A DNA stretch of 64,000 nt from Ischnura elegans (taxonomy: Eukaryota; Arthropoda; Insecta; Odonata; Coenagrionidae), in contig NC_060259.1 in NCBI RefSeq assembly GCF_921293095.1, forward strand, positions 620,001-684,000, written 5' to 3'. Below are positions 23,528-34,059 of this stretch, one piece after another. The translations under genes and the position numbers were made by a program. Under the pieces are notes generated by a model, which was given only the letters and a program-made list of their open reading frames with translations, ran no database searches and was not told the origin of the DNA. Positions within the stretch are counted from its first letter, which is position 1. Each line of letters opens with the position of its first letter.

Positions 23528-24634
23528 TCACCCTTCCACCGTCTCTCCAGGGTGTAACCACTCTCGCCACCTATCTAATTGCCCCATTTTAAATTTTACT
23601 CTCCTCCTTTTCTCCTTCCTCCTTCTTCTCTCCACCCGACCTTCGTCCCTTCTTACGTTACCTTCACGTATCCTAAATATTCTCGCGATCCTCTCATTGT
23701 CAGAGTCACCTTCTCCCGCCGATCCAAGCTCGGTTATGTGACTGCTTCCTTCCGCCATCATGGAATTGACAAGGTGCTGTCGTTCCGGTTGGCGCGCCTC
23801 CGCTACATTGTTTAGTGCAGGCCGCTGATCAGCTGATCTCTCGCCCAGCCGGTGAAAGTATCCATCGCCGATAAAGTCATTGTCTCGTCGTCCCTCTCTC
23901 TGCTGGCTCGACGCCTGCCACTCCCGCTGCTGCGACTTCCTCGAGTCCCATCCGTGCTGCTGGCTGGGCTGGAACGCGCCTCCCGACGCCCTCCACGCAC
24001 GCTCCTCACGGGGTCCTGATGTATGCCTCCCATCAAACGTCGGGGCCTTCAACTGTACCGCGGATGTGATTGTGACGCCGGGTCTCGTGTCTTTCTCACG
24101 CACGATGCGTTGGACTGCTTCCTCATCTAGCTCAGCTGCCTTTGTGGTGGATTGTTGTCCGTCCGCCATCTTCCCGGGCACTTCCTCCGCTTGTTTTTCC
24201 TTTCTCCCCTTACATTCTCGCCGAAACGCCGCTAGCCCTTCGTTGATGCTTTTCATTGTCTCCTCCAACTTTTTGTCTCTTTCTTCTTGTTTGCTTTCTC
24301 GCCTCTCCAGTTCGTCTTTCCATTTTCTATCTCGACTCTCCCGTTCTTCTTCCCATTTTCTATCTCGACTCTCCCGTTCTTCTTCCCATTTTCTATTTCG
24401 ACTCTTCTGTTCTTCTAGCATCTGTCTTAGTAGCACCCGTAGGTCATTGTATCCTTGGTCCTGCGTCTCCATCTCAAACTCATGTGTCTCTATATCTACC
24501 CCTTCTTTTATCAAAAGCGGTTTCAAACGCTCCTGCAGCTCAAATTTCGCCCCTTGGGTCGTCGATCCCCGATCCCTCAACAAACTTTGTAAATCCACCT
24601 TTTTCAGTTCGTAAAATTTTTTCACTCCCGCCAT
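23528..24634 (-). CDS. Gag-like protein with SAP motif and coiled coil
   Basis: I place the start at 24634 (MAGVKKFYELKK), about 98 bases after the LTR, giving 368 residues. An upstream ATG at 24754 lies within the LTR and is less likely. Residues 8-40 resemble a SAP motif (LQSLLRDRGSTTQGAKFELQ), which is seen at the N terminus of some Ty3/Gypsy-like Gag proteins. A charged coiled coil follows, with three 11-residue repeats of the RKWEEERESRD type, mirrored as 33-bp DNA repeats at 24321-24419. LKAPTFDG, typical of Gypsy Gag, comes next, but the sequence then changes to a Q/R/E-rich region and a basic tail (ERRRRKEKRRR). No zinc knuckle is visible. The capsid core and all of pol seem to have been removed by an internal deletion that left one open frame. 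Confidence 0.75.
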   Translation of the reverse strand: MAGVKKFYELKKVDLQSLLRDRGSTTQGAKFELQERLKPLLIKEGVDIETHEFEMETQDQGYNDLRVLLRQMLEEQKSRNRKWEEERESRDRKWEEERESRDRKWKDELERRESKQEERDKKLEETMKSINEGLAAFRRECKGRKEKQAEEVPGKMADGQQSTTKAAELDEEAVQRIVREKDTRPGVTITSAVQLKAPTFDGRHTSGPREERAWRASGGAFQPSQQHGWDSRKSQQREWQASSQQREGRRDNDFIGDGYFHRLGERSADQRPALNNVAEARQPERQHLVNSMMAEGSSHITELGSAGEGDSDNERIARIFRIREGNVRRDEGRVERRRRKEKRRRVKFKMGQLDRWREWLHPGETVEG

Positions 24635-24731
24635 CTTGAATTCCCGGTCTCTACGACGCGACTCGTTCCTCAGGCGTTCCGTGGTCTCGATCCTCTCGAG
24701 AAGTCGTGCCCTACACGTTGCGGCGCCAAAA

Positions 24732-24984
24732 TGTAACGTTTCAATTAATTTCACTTCGTTTTCACGTTACTTTCAAACATTTTATTTCACTTTAAAATAA
24801 TACAAACTCGGGAGCAGGGAAACACCCGTCCGCCATAACTATCACAATCCGACTCCCCCCTTTTCATCTCCTCCCGCGCCGTCAACAATCCCAACAATTA
24901 CCTCACTCCACCTCTGCTGCTTATTATTGCTTTTATTTCGTCACACCAACAACCAAAACAAACCACTCAAAATTAGGTGTTACA
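24732..24984 (-). repeat. LTR (5' LTR in element orientation)
   Basis: The second 253-bp LTR copy. In element orientation it precedes the candidate primer-binding site and the gag frame. An open reading frame runs about 20 bases back into it, but that upstream ATG is unlikely to be the real start. Confidence 0.93.
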
Positions 24985-24988
24985 ACAC

Positions 24989-25612
24989 CATGCTAACAGA
25001 TTATGTGGTTTTTTATTCGGCAAGAATCCACCCATAACTTCACCATTCACTTACTTTGGAAGATTTTCAGAGAAAATTGAAGACGGGCGTTTTTATGGAA
25101 ATTTGCTCACGTTTTAGCCTCTGTACCTCAGTAACGGGTAAGATCTATGTCAAATGAAGTACATATCAATAAATTTCAATCATTTTTAAGTATACCTGCG
25201 AAGTTTCAAGTTTATAACTCAAAAAAAAAGCCATTTTGTAATTTTGTCCGGCTTTTTCCGATTTCCGCCCACTGTGCCTTGTCGCCTTTCGTTAAGAACA
25301 AGAGAAAGCCGATGCTAGCTTTCTCTACTCCCTATCTTTTTTAACGTGCTCTGAACGCGCAAGTGAAGTTATTTGTCGTTCGCCTTAACACAGTACTTGA
25401 AAGAGGATTCAAATATAGGCGAATTCCTTATTTCCGCCATCTTTAATAATGGGTTCATATGCTGGAGTGCCGACTCATTAAAAAATATTGGGGAAGCCCA
25501 TACCGGCGGTCTTGTCCAGGGAATTTTTATAAATAGTTCGTTTAAAAGTTTAATTTCGAAGATCTATTTCGAATCCCTAGACTGAGGTTTGTGGTGATGA
25601 ACATTGTGCTTT
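24989..25612. other. Unassigned sequence between LTR element and right TIR
   Basis: AT-rich, with no protein family recognised. Short plus-strand frames at 25147-25344 and 25373-25585 have no signature. Confidence 0.35.
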
Positions 25613-26365
25613 ATCACCCGTCTCAAGAGACAAGTGATGAAGGATGGTGCTCATTGAAGAAAATCATAATAATCAACAGCTTTCTAAACCAATTAATGCA
25701 ATAATCAACTGCTATGTATGACCCTTCATCGCCAATCTAAAAAAAAGTTAATACCAACGCTGGGTTTGAATGCGCCCCTTACCGTCGGGTTACGGTTATC
25801 CCTTTTGCAAATCCCTAATTTTCAAAATGTGTACTAGCAATCTATAAAAATGATACGTCAACCCTTGCCCAATTCTTAACTTGTATATTACCATTTACCA
25901 TTTAAAAAAGTATAAAGTATATAACGGTTACAGCGAATTTAAATTCTTTGAAACCCATTATTAAATACAAAAGGAGTTACCAAGGAAAAAAAATGTTGAG
26001 ATCTTAATTCCGAGCAGTGGAATCGATCCAACAACCTTTACTGTGACGACGTCGCATTAACTCCACTACGCCACCACGACTTCTGACGTTGAGGTTTTTG
26101 TAATACATAATATCAGACCAGCAGTGAAAACCGGAGCAAGGACACAGAGTATGCACACGAAATTAATCATTAAATCCATCAAAGATCGAAACAAAACGAT
26201 AAATTTAGCAAGTAACTTCTCCCTCTTTGTTCATATATCTTCACATGGAGGCGAAATATTTGCAGTGCGTGAGCAAGGAAAACAAATGGAGTAAGGGAAA
26301 CTAAATTTTCTTGAGAAGCAGAAGTGGCGCCACAAACTTTGTCCTAAAACTTTTGAAAGTGACTG
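25613..26365 (-). repeat. Right ~753-bp terminal inverted repeat
   Basis: Reverse complement of 18398-19154, with the tRNA-like stretch on the minus strand at about 26018-26085. The outer tip is followed by TA and then by an old LINE 3' end, which suggests insertion into or next to that LINE relic. Confidence 0.85.
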
Positions 26366-26375
26366 TACATATTAC

Positions 26376-26430
26376 CTCGCATTCCATCTCTAAGGTGCTT
26401 GGCGGGGATGACCAATCACCTCCAGCATGC
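26376..26430 (-). repeat. Diverged LINE 3' end relic
   Basis: CTAAGGTGCTTGGCGGGGAT and GACCAATCACC..CCAGCATGCA follow the order of the LINE 3' UTR blocks seen at 7705-7760 in the same orientation, with many differences. The terminal CATCTA tail is not preserved. An old member of the same or a sister family. Confidence 0.55.
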
Positions 26431-26731
26431 AACGTTATGTCTTTATTAGGAGACGGCTTTGAAATCATTAATCGTCCAACTTCGAAAATCCAGTGTCTCA
26501 ACTGGTTAGCTTGGAGAATCACGCGATTATGCATTGCTTGTAAAACATAAGTTTGTCTGGTTAAATACATTTATTGTAAACTTTGTCTCTTCCGCTCATT
26601 AATTGGAACACCTCCACCGTTTTCGACGCTCCTATGTCATTTCCAACAGGAATTACATATATCCATGAGTAAACCCTACGAAGTAAGCTCTCAAGTGAAT
26701 AAGCTTTTTGGGTGATCCCGCGTCAGTTGTA

Positions 26732-26968
26732 AAGGCCTGGTTACACAGTACATTAACGCGAACAAGTTAATAAAATTTTGCGTGAATGATTTTGATTTAC
26801 CGGAACGGAACATGTACGAATGCATTAACCAAATTAGAACAGGTTCTATTTTCTGTGCATGCATTCGCACAAGTTGGGTGGTTACACGTTGCATTTTGGC
26901 GGTCATTCTCGAGTTCATACATTTAGACATTGACCCGTACGTGTTAATGTATCGTGTAACCAGGCCTT
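26732..26968. mobile_element. MITE with ~30-bp imperfect terminal inverted repeats
   Basis: The ends read AAGGCCTGGTTACAC... and ...GTGTAACCAGGCCTT, and the inverted match continues for about 30 bases with two or three differences. TA flanks both ends. At about 237 bases without coding capacity it is a typical MITE, probably of a TA-targeting superfamily, although that assignment rests only on the TA. Confidence 0.8.
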
Positions 26969-27775
26969 TATGTTCAGCCCACGTTTCTTCTGCTCTGCCG
27001 AAAACCTCGTCAGGGATAATAAATAATTTTTCCTATGTTGCGCATTGAATCATATCTGATTTTGGGAGTGGATTTCGAATATTCTGGACCGTGTTTCTTA
27101 TTCTGGTATCTTCTGGAAGCCACCCTTCACTGTTCCTATGTCCTCACTAAAATTGCATGTTGCTTTATCCAAGGGGTTCTCTTAAACTTTTGTTTTTGCA
27201 ACATTTTTCTCTTGCGATGATATTTAAGTTCCTTATGTCCGCATCGCGTCCTCGGCCGGTGTGTTCTTGTTTCCATAAAAAAAACAGTCGGATGACGGCG
27301 CTGTGCTCCTTGACTCTGATTGTTCTTCCGTTTCTCCAACGTGGACTTTCGCATGTCTTGCAGATAATGTCTGGTATACTCCTTATGTCTCCATCGATTG
27401 TTCTCCAACCAACATGTGTATCACTTCCACGATTGTCACCTCAATATAATGCCCTCGGTTTCATTATTTTTTTTCGAGAGCCGCTCGACTTCCATTCTCG
27501 TTCTAAGCTCGAAGAGCGCCACCTAGCCTTTCCCCTTTTTCTGATCCACCTGCGCTCAGAGCCAAAGCGGTCGCCCGCGTAAACATGGCAGCTCAGCCAA
27601 CAAAGCGCCTTGCGTAACAATGGTGGTAGTCTTTGCGTGGTAGCAGAGGACTGCGTTTGGAGGGGGCATCCATTGTGAGATCGAATTGCGCGGGAGGGGA
27701 GGGGGGTGTCCCCCTTTCACTCCCCCCTTCACCCGGATGCCATCAATTCCCGTCCGAGGGCGCTATTTGCTCATC
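26969..27775. other. Unassigned sequence
   Basis: No gene recognised. A minus-strand frame at 27136-27408 is basic and has no family signature. The region becomes GC-rich from about 27490 towards the THAP element. Confidence 0.35.
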
Positions 27776-28071
27776 TGCCGCTCCTCATCGGCTGCCGACC
27801 CATAGCCACCTAGAGAGAAGGCCCGATCACAAGCGACGGCTGAGGCTCTGACGTCACCACGAGAAGTGCTCTGTTGTTCCGGCTGCCGTTGGAGACCAGT
27901 TTGTTTACGAGTGTATTTACGTTACGTTCTACCACATTTCAGGGATTTTTGTGGTGTTAGTTGGTGGAAATTGAAGTTTCTGAGGATAGTGAAGTTTCCT
28001 TTATTCTTGAATTTCATTCGCTGGGCTTAAGGCTGGGCTGGGCATTTTATTAGGCGTTTTTGTTAAAAGTT

Positions 28072-28220
28072 CATTTCGCGTGTGTAGTGCCGGGATGCGA
28101 AGAAAACTTCAGGAGTGGACCCGAAGTTCAAGTTTTAGCTTTCCAAAAGATCCTGAGTTGAAGAAGGAGTGTATTTGAGGGATGAGAAGAGACAATTTCA
28201 CCTCCACGAAAAACAGTAAG
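28072..28220 (+). pseudogene. THAP zinc-finger exon, frameshifted
   Basis: The start reads CVVPGC (28081-28098), the first cysteine pair of a C2CH THAP finger. In a second frame from 28137 it continues SFPKDPELKKE...MRRDNFTSTKNSK, the conserved core of THAP domains. The frame changes between 28125 and 28137, and a TGA at 28176-28178 interrupts the core. The block ends at a good splice donor, AAG|GTATGT (28220/28221), where THAP exons often end. The second cysteine-histidine pair would lie in a following exon that I did not find. The THAP identity is secure; its function is lost. Confidence 0.75.
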
Positions 28221-29907
28221 GTATGTACCCTTTCTCGCTGTAATTATTTGGATGTTATTTCTAGCTAGATGTGGCTTGGGGATGTTGACAGTACTAAAAG
28301 TGGCGATCTAAATATAGAGGCGACAATTCAATAGGAAGTTCTTACATTTTAGCTGTATTTTTTGTATTATTTCGTTCAGTGAACGTGAGGTTGAAGGAGT
28401 TTCTGGGAATTATAATATAGCAGCCAAGTTTATAGTAACGATTATTCTTCCTTATCTTGCCCTCTGCTGTGCTATGCGTCTGAAACTCAGTAAAACTTCT
28501 TATTTAACCATACTTTTGTAACTTGGAGTTGAAAAGCAATTTGAATTATTTACGCGATATGTTATGTACTTGGGTATTTTCGATAAAACTGCCAGTCTTT
28601 TATTTTTGCCGTAGTATCTATATTATAATACGTATACGGGGAAAAGCACATAAATTTGATAGGATTCTTGAGTTCAAATTAATTTCAGCTTATGTATCAT
28701 TTCGTAAGATCAACGATATTTACTTGATTAATTTCATGGAAAGCAAATCATGAGAAATTCATGAGTCTCGTCAGAAACGTACATAGTATGATATTTGTGT
28801 GTATGAACCACCGTGAATGAAAATATGCGTTTTTCTCTTACAATTGGTGCAATGAACCGTAATTTATCTGTGCCCGGCTTTCATCATCTAAAATTAACTT
28901 ATGGTCTAGTTTTAAATAAAAAATCGTCAAGGTATATAATGATCTCCTATATTTACTGGCCTTGTCATTAGATATATTTCTCATGCAGAAATGCCTTAAA
29001 TTGTGAAAGAAATAACTACGTAGTAATTTATTTGGTATTTTCTTATTTATTAATTTTAGTGGTGTGAGCTTCACTTCACAGCGAGTGACATGAGGAAAGA
29101 ATCTGTGGCCTTTCCGGAGAAGATGGGGAAGATAATTTGCGTTGAATTAAAGGTGCCCAGATGGTGAGGAGGGTGCCATTTCTTCATAATTACCGAACTA
29201 TCATCTGGAAGATATAATAACATAGTGGTTGAAGTGACATATAGGACTATGGTGGATTTGTTTTTTTATAAGTGGATGATGTGACAATGGACATTCGTCG
29301 GAAAAACTATTGAAGATAGTTATTGTGACTTCTGCCAGTGCTCATTTAAATAATTTTTGTTCAAAAGAGATTACCAGTATTTTTTCACCAAATTAGTTCA
29401 TGGTAATAAGAGAAAATTGCAGGTATTATTGTGATTGACTAATGAAAATACAAAATATTTGTATTTTATTTCTGTGTTTTTTCTTTCCTTCCACCAAAAT
29501 TCCTTGTGGTGATTACTTCATGCATGTTAAGTAAGATATGAGGTGTGATTTCAGAGATGTCGTGTTCTTTATACAAATGTTTATGCTGGTGAGTTGGCAG
29601 GACTTTCAGAGTTTTTATTACATTGATATATCTACTGAAGTGACATTGAAACTTTTGCTCATCCTAAATAATTTTTCAAATACCTAAGCGCCTAGGACGA
29701 GTGCGTTTTATTAGCTGAGGCTGGACTATACGTAAATTTTGGCAGGCATTTTGATGTATTCGAGCGTAATAATAGCAGATGTGTCAACGATCTTATATTT
29801 CACAAGTAACTATCATTGAAAATCTTATTTCGTCAGGCTCTAAGGTAAGAATTTCATAGCCCATGGGTATATCTAATTCAGTGTCAAAATAAATAAGAAT
29901 TCACTCT
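28221..29907. other. Interior of THAP element, unassigned
   Basis: AT-rich, with no further transposase exon recognised. Frames at 28523-28753 and 28838-29074 have no signature. This could be intron and decayed coding sequence. Confidence 0.35.
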
Positions 29908-30166
29908 AAATTTATAGATCCATTTGGGACCTTGAGTGAACACCTTTTACTCTGCCAGAAAGAAATTATTTATCCTAGGAAAGTGTATGGACTGCAACCA
30001 GGTTTAATCAAATACTTGACATCACCACTTAATGCTATCGAATTTCGAGACGCTTTTGTGTAGAAGAATAAATTCTTTTTGGATGCAAAGAACCTTTTCT
30101 AGATAGTTATTTCAGATTTTAATCTTGTTTATATAACACTTCTAGTTCACAACGACAATTTATAAA
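29908..30166 (+). repeat. 259-bp perfect inverted repeat, left arm
   Basis: Matches the reverse complement of 30534-30791 without a difference that I can see (one base of length at the inner edge is ambiguous). The 367-bp spacer contains the right end of the THAP element. Outside the arms the match stops abruptly. Confidence 0.9.
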
Positions 30167-30533
30167 TCAGTTATAAATAGTTTTTTTTTCTGGAGAGCGG
30201 CGAAGTTATATGGTACGTGGATTAGACGCAATGTTAACGAATAACTTCAGATTGAAAAATATTTTTTTATGCGTGTCAGTATTTTCTCGGAACCCGCTGA
30301 CTATTTTCTTATTGACTGAGTAAATTAGGTATCAATTATCATTTCATTACGGCGGCTAAACCACCGTCGCAGACAGAACCACGACTACTTCCATTCTGCC
30401 ATGCTCTCTCTGGCGGTAGCACTACAATGAGTGACGTCACACGCCAGTGAACAGGCCTTCTCCCTAGGTGGCTGCGGCCGACCACGCCGAGGCTTTTGAG
30501 GAGGGCAAGAGGGGTATTTTATAAATTTGTATT

Positions 30534-30791
30534 TTATAAATTGTCGTTGTGAACTAGAAGTGTTATATAAACAAGATTAAAATCTGAAATAACTATCTAG
30601 AAAAGGTTCTTTGCATCCAAAAAGAATTTATTCTTCTACACAAAAGCGTCTCGAAATTCGATAGCATTAAGTGGTGATGTCAAGTATTTGATTAAACCTG
30701 GTTGCAGTCCATACACTTTCCTAGGATAAATAATTTCTTTCTGGCAGAGTAAAAGGTGTTCACTCAAGGTCCCAAATGGATCTATAAATTT
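30534..30791 (-). repeat. 259-bp perfect inverted repeat, right arm
   Basis: Reverse complement of 29908-30166. This arm lies outside the THAP element's right end while its partner lies inside, so the duplication spans the element boundary. It is therefore not the element's own TIR. Confidence 0.9.
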
Positions 30792-31712
30792 CCTCACTTA
30801 CCTCGGAAAATATGTCATGCAGGAAGAGGTACATAGTTATTTCAACTACAATCCGCATTTCTGCCGAGGTAATGTGCTCTGCGCAATTCAAAATGGGGCA
30901 TCATTTTCCCCTAGCAAGCAAACTACGTATAAGAAGGAATGCAAGTGCCGCTGAGCGATACTTTACACACATGCGAGTATTATCCAACATATTTTGGTCG
31001 CAGGAGTAAGCACTAAAAGTTTCCGTTTTAGAAAATAATTCAATTTCTGCAGGAAAAAATGGCTCACAAGTCACGATCATGCATTCAGAAATTGATGTAT
31101 CAGAAAAAAATTCTTTTTTATAGTAGATAATTTATCGAAAAGTTATGGTTGAATTATATTTCAAATTTAAATCTTAATAAAACTTTACTTCGTCTTAACA
31201 GAAGGATAGTTTTAGGGATAAAGCTGTACCAAATACCAATTAAGGACATACAGCTGTATTTCGAGATTTTCGAGAGTCTCGTGGATGTGGGAAAACTGGG
31301 TGATGCTATTATATAATGCCGAACTGAATTTTATTTTCCATTTTTTGCAAATTTGCATTTGCATTTTTTTTTCAAGTAAATCCGCAAACATAAAACGATG
31401 TCAGATTTTATTTCTTGACAATACTCTTGATTTTTAGATATTAGTTCAATTTGATAATTATCAAATTATGGAAATGTAAATGCCCTTTTGAACCATCGGT
31501 GTGAACTAATACCGATCTGAGGAGATAGATCAGCGAATATCTCTTGCTTTCAGTACATCTTTTATGATTACGAATGCCTATCATTTGGTACTCACGACGA
31601 TTTTCGAAAAACTTGAAGGTTAAAATACGGGGTCTGCTTGTGTCTGCATACTCATAAGGGATAAGATCGGAATTTGACGCTGCAGTTAGAGGCCTGCGAA
31701 AGGATAAGGCAC
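30792..31712. other. Unassigned AT-rich sequence
   Basis: No gene, repeat or terminal motif recognised up to the Harbinger target site. Confidence 0.4.
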
Positions 31713-32148
31713 CAGCGGGGCTATTCTGCTAATCGGGGCCATACGTATGGCCGGCCGTAAGTCTCGTATGGTCTGGCCCGAAATTACGGCCTAAATCGAT
31801 TCCAGTCTCGAGGGGCCATATCGTATGGCCTGGCCATAAGTCTTACCGCCCTTTCTCCTGGCGAGTATGAAAATTATAATTGGTACACTAAGTTCGGTCC
31901 GTTGATGGCGTCACCACTGTGCCGGCAGTCGATGGAAACATCTAAAAAAGTGAAGAATGAAAATCAGCGGCGAGAAGAAGTGGTAATTTTAAGTGTTGAA
32001 AGGAGACAAACTGACGATAAGTAATTGTTGAAAATAGAAAATGGAGTTTACTCAGTACGTATATTGACACTAAATGATTAATTTGACCTTCTAATGAATA
32101 TTATCTGTGTATACGGCGTTGTTTTATAAATTCGTTTCGTTTATTGTA

Positions 32149-34059
32149 ATGAACATGACGAATGCGCTGGATACGAGCCAAAATGTACGTTGAATTTTTC
32201 AGGGAAATGAGGAAAAGAGCGACCCGTGTACGGGAAAATCAAATAAATGTGTTAATAAATTATATGGTGGATCACCGTGATTTCGCCTGTGGGCGTTTTC
32301 AGGCGCCTCAGGGTAAGGTGACAGCGGAGAGGCAATGGCAACAACTGGCCGAAATTCTGGAAGGTCATGGGCCGAAAAAAAGTTCTGAGCAGTAGAAAAA
32401 GGTTAAGAATTAGTTATTATAACACTTTTTGTCTTATCTGAAACCTTAATTCTAGTAGGTTATAAAGGTAACGCAGAATAGTAATATTTGAAAATCATCA
32501 ATTGTGATTCTAGGTGTGGAAGGATCTAAAAGGAAAGGCCAGAGAAAAAATGCAAAAATAAATGCAGAGAGAGGGCGAACCGGAAATTTTACAGTGAGTG
32601 ATCAAAATGAATATTTACCAATATTGATTTACGGATAATTAACTATAGCAGAGTGAACTGTGAAAAAGGCCAGGGTTGTTAACTTTATAGTGAATATTTA
32701 TGTATCATAGCAGGTGGACCCACAAAAACTGACTGATGTTGATGAAAAGGTTCTGGGGATAATTGGAGTCTGCACTTCCATTCCCCTTTTTGATGGAAGT
32801 GCGCATAATGATGAGGTGCCTGTATGTATATGTGATGTAGCTTTTTTTTGTTAAACTGTTGTTGAGTAGACTTTCAACTCTGAATCTATCATTATTCACT
32901 ACAGGAGGATGCAGATGTGTCGCAAAATATTGAATTAGAAATACAAGAACCCATTATAGAGGTAAGAAAAAATATTACTCAGTAAATTTCATACTTACAA
33001 GATGACTTTTTGTGCACTCAGTAAGTCTAGAGCAGTATAAATTCATTAATAATAAACAAATATGACCTCAGTTTAATATGCTGTACATTTGTAGGCTGTA
33101 GTTGGAGAGAGCAGCAATCCAAAGTTGATCTCACCAGGACATGGTTTGTTATATTATTTTATAAGTTACATTATCCTCTTTATATTATTTTTCAATGGAA
33201 AAACTAAATGGAGTTGTCTTTTTCAAACAATGTTTCTCTAACTCAGCAGGGGCAGTGACTGATCTTATTATTCCTCCTCGGAGTAAGTTTTCACAGACAT
33301 AATATATTTTAAAGATTGCTCAGTCAAAGTAACATGCGAGTGGAGGATGTACACCATGAAATTCATTTCCTTGTTTATAACTTACTATTACTTAAAATCT
33401 CAGCAATATAGGTATGTCTGTTTGGTACATATAGAAGGTAAGAATTTCGATGTGGTTTCACCTGTACTTACATAAAAAATAGCTGATATTTTACATCAGT
33501 ATTAAGTTATGAACTTTGAGCCTTGAAATAAGTCCTCTATACTTCCTGTATATATCTACATTTACTGCCATTGAGTTCAGTGATTGAGGTGGATATAAAT
33601 AACTTTAGCCATTTCATGTGATCCTTAAATAAAGGATTATCTCCTTGTTGTACATTTGAAGTGCATAGTATGATTTGAAATGTAAACAGAGATTTAAGTG
33701 CCATATTTTGGATTCAAAAGGAAACAACCAGCCCAAAAAGGCATCTCTCCACAGGGAGATTGAGAATGTGGCGGAAAAGATAGACTGTTATGAGCAGAGA
33801 CACCTTCAACTCCTGGAGGTATTTTTGTATGCTTTATCTCTGAATATAAGGCTAATTTTATACCTTGAACTTAATTTGTCATCCTTGATCAATCATATTA
33901 ATTCAGGATATCAAAGAAGGAGTAATCAACCTTCACACACAACATTCCCTGCTCGTGGAGGAAACTAAACACATTTCAAATTCAATGAAAGAGCTAGCAG
34001 CCACCAATGAAAGAATAGCTGTGGCTCTTGAGATGTTCACCGGTTCCTCTAGTGGTTAA
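32149..34059 (+). pseudogene. Harbinger Myb/SANT-like DNA-binding protein, two lesions
   Basis: Exons can be traced from splice sites: an uncertain start near 32149; main Myb exon about 32203-32401; then 32514-32593, 32714-32815, 32905-32961, 33095-33143, about 33249-33281, 33691-33817 and 33907-34059. The Myb-like domain reads RENQINVLINYMVDHRDFA, GRFQAPQGK, RQWQQLAEIL, then SSEQ. A TAG at 32393-32395 replaces the tryptophan of the conserved EQWKK, and the next exon (VWKDLKGKAREKMQK) needs one more A in the run at 32554-32558 to stay in frame. The last exon ends in a helical segment (VEETKHISNSMKELAATNER). In active Harbingers this protein helps the transposase reach the nucleus and bind the ends. 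Here it is broken unless these are sequencing errors. Confidence 0.78.

Larger units (their letters stand above)
22912..24984 (-). mobile_element. Gag-only LTR retrotransposon (non-autonomous, very young)
   Basis: Two 253-bp LTRs (22912-23164, 24732-24984) start TGTAAC and end GTTACA and are identical base for base by eye. ACAC flanks both sides (22908-22911 and 24985-24988), a 4-bp target duplication. The element reads on the minus strand. Just inside the 24732 LTR, the minus strand gives TGGCGCCGCAACGTG, a candidate primer-binding site; next to the other LTR, AATGGGGCAAA is a weak polypurine tract. The 1,567-bp interior encodes a Gag-like protein but no protease, reverse transcriptase or integrase. 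It must have moved using enzymes from a related full element. It sits inside the long-TIR element, so it is younger than that insertion. Confidence 0.9.
18398..26365. mobile_element. Candidate long-TIR Tc1/mariner-like element with nested insertion
   Basis: Two inverted, nearly identical ends of about 755 bases (18398-19154 and 25613-26365) face each other. Both outer tips read TA|CAGTCACTTTCAAAAG, with a TA dinucleotide where Tc1/mariner elements duplicate their target. A decayed Tc1-type transposase piece lies between them, roughly central once the nested LTR element (22912-24984) is discounted (about 2.8 and 2.7 kb to the ends). Without that insertion the element would be about 5.9 kb. Very long TIRs are unusual for this superfamily. 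The alternative is two solo copies of one repeat in inverse orientation around an unrelated Tc1 relic. Confidence 0.55.
27780..30490 (+). mobile_element. Decayed transposon with THAP exon (P-element-like candidate)
   Basis: Imperfect inverted ends at about 27780-27860 and 30424-30490 share AGCCACCTAG.GAGAAGGCC and, further in, GACGTCAC. The interior holds a THAP-type exon near the left end and no other recognisable transposase exon. THAP DNA-binding domains at the N terminus are characteristic of P-element transposases, but other THAP-bearing elements and host genes exist, so the superfamily is an inference. The exact edges and target duplication could not be fixed. Confidence 0.45.

Noticed and set aside
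23880-24639. Plus-strand frames of 244 and 127 codons
   Set aside because: They are antisense shadows of the Gag-like gene; the sense frame has a recognisable SAP motif and the Gypsy-type LKAPTFDG.
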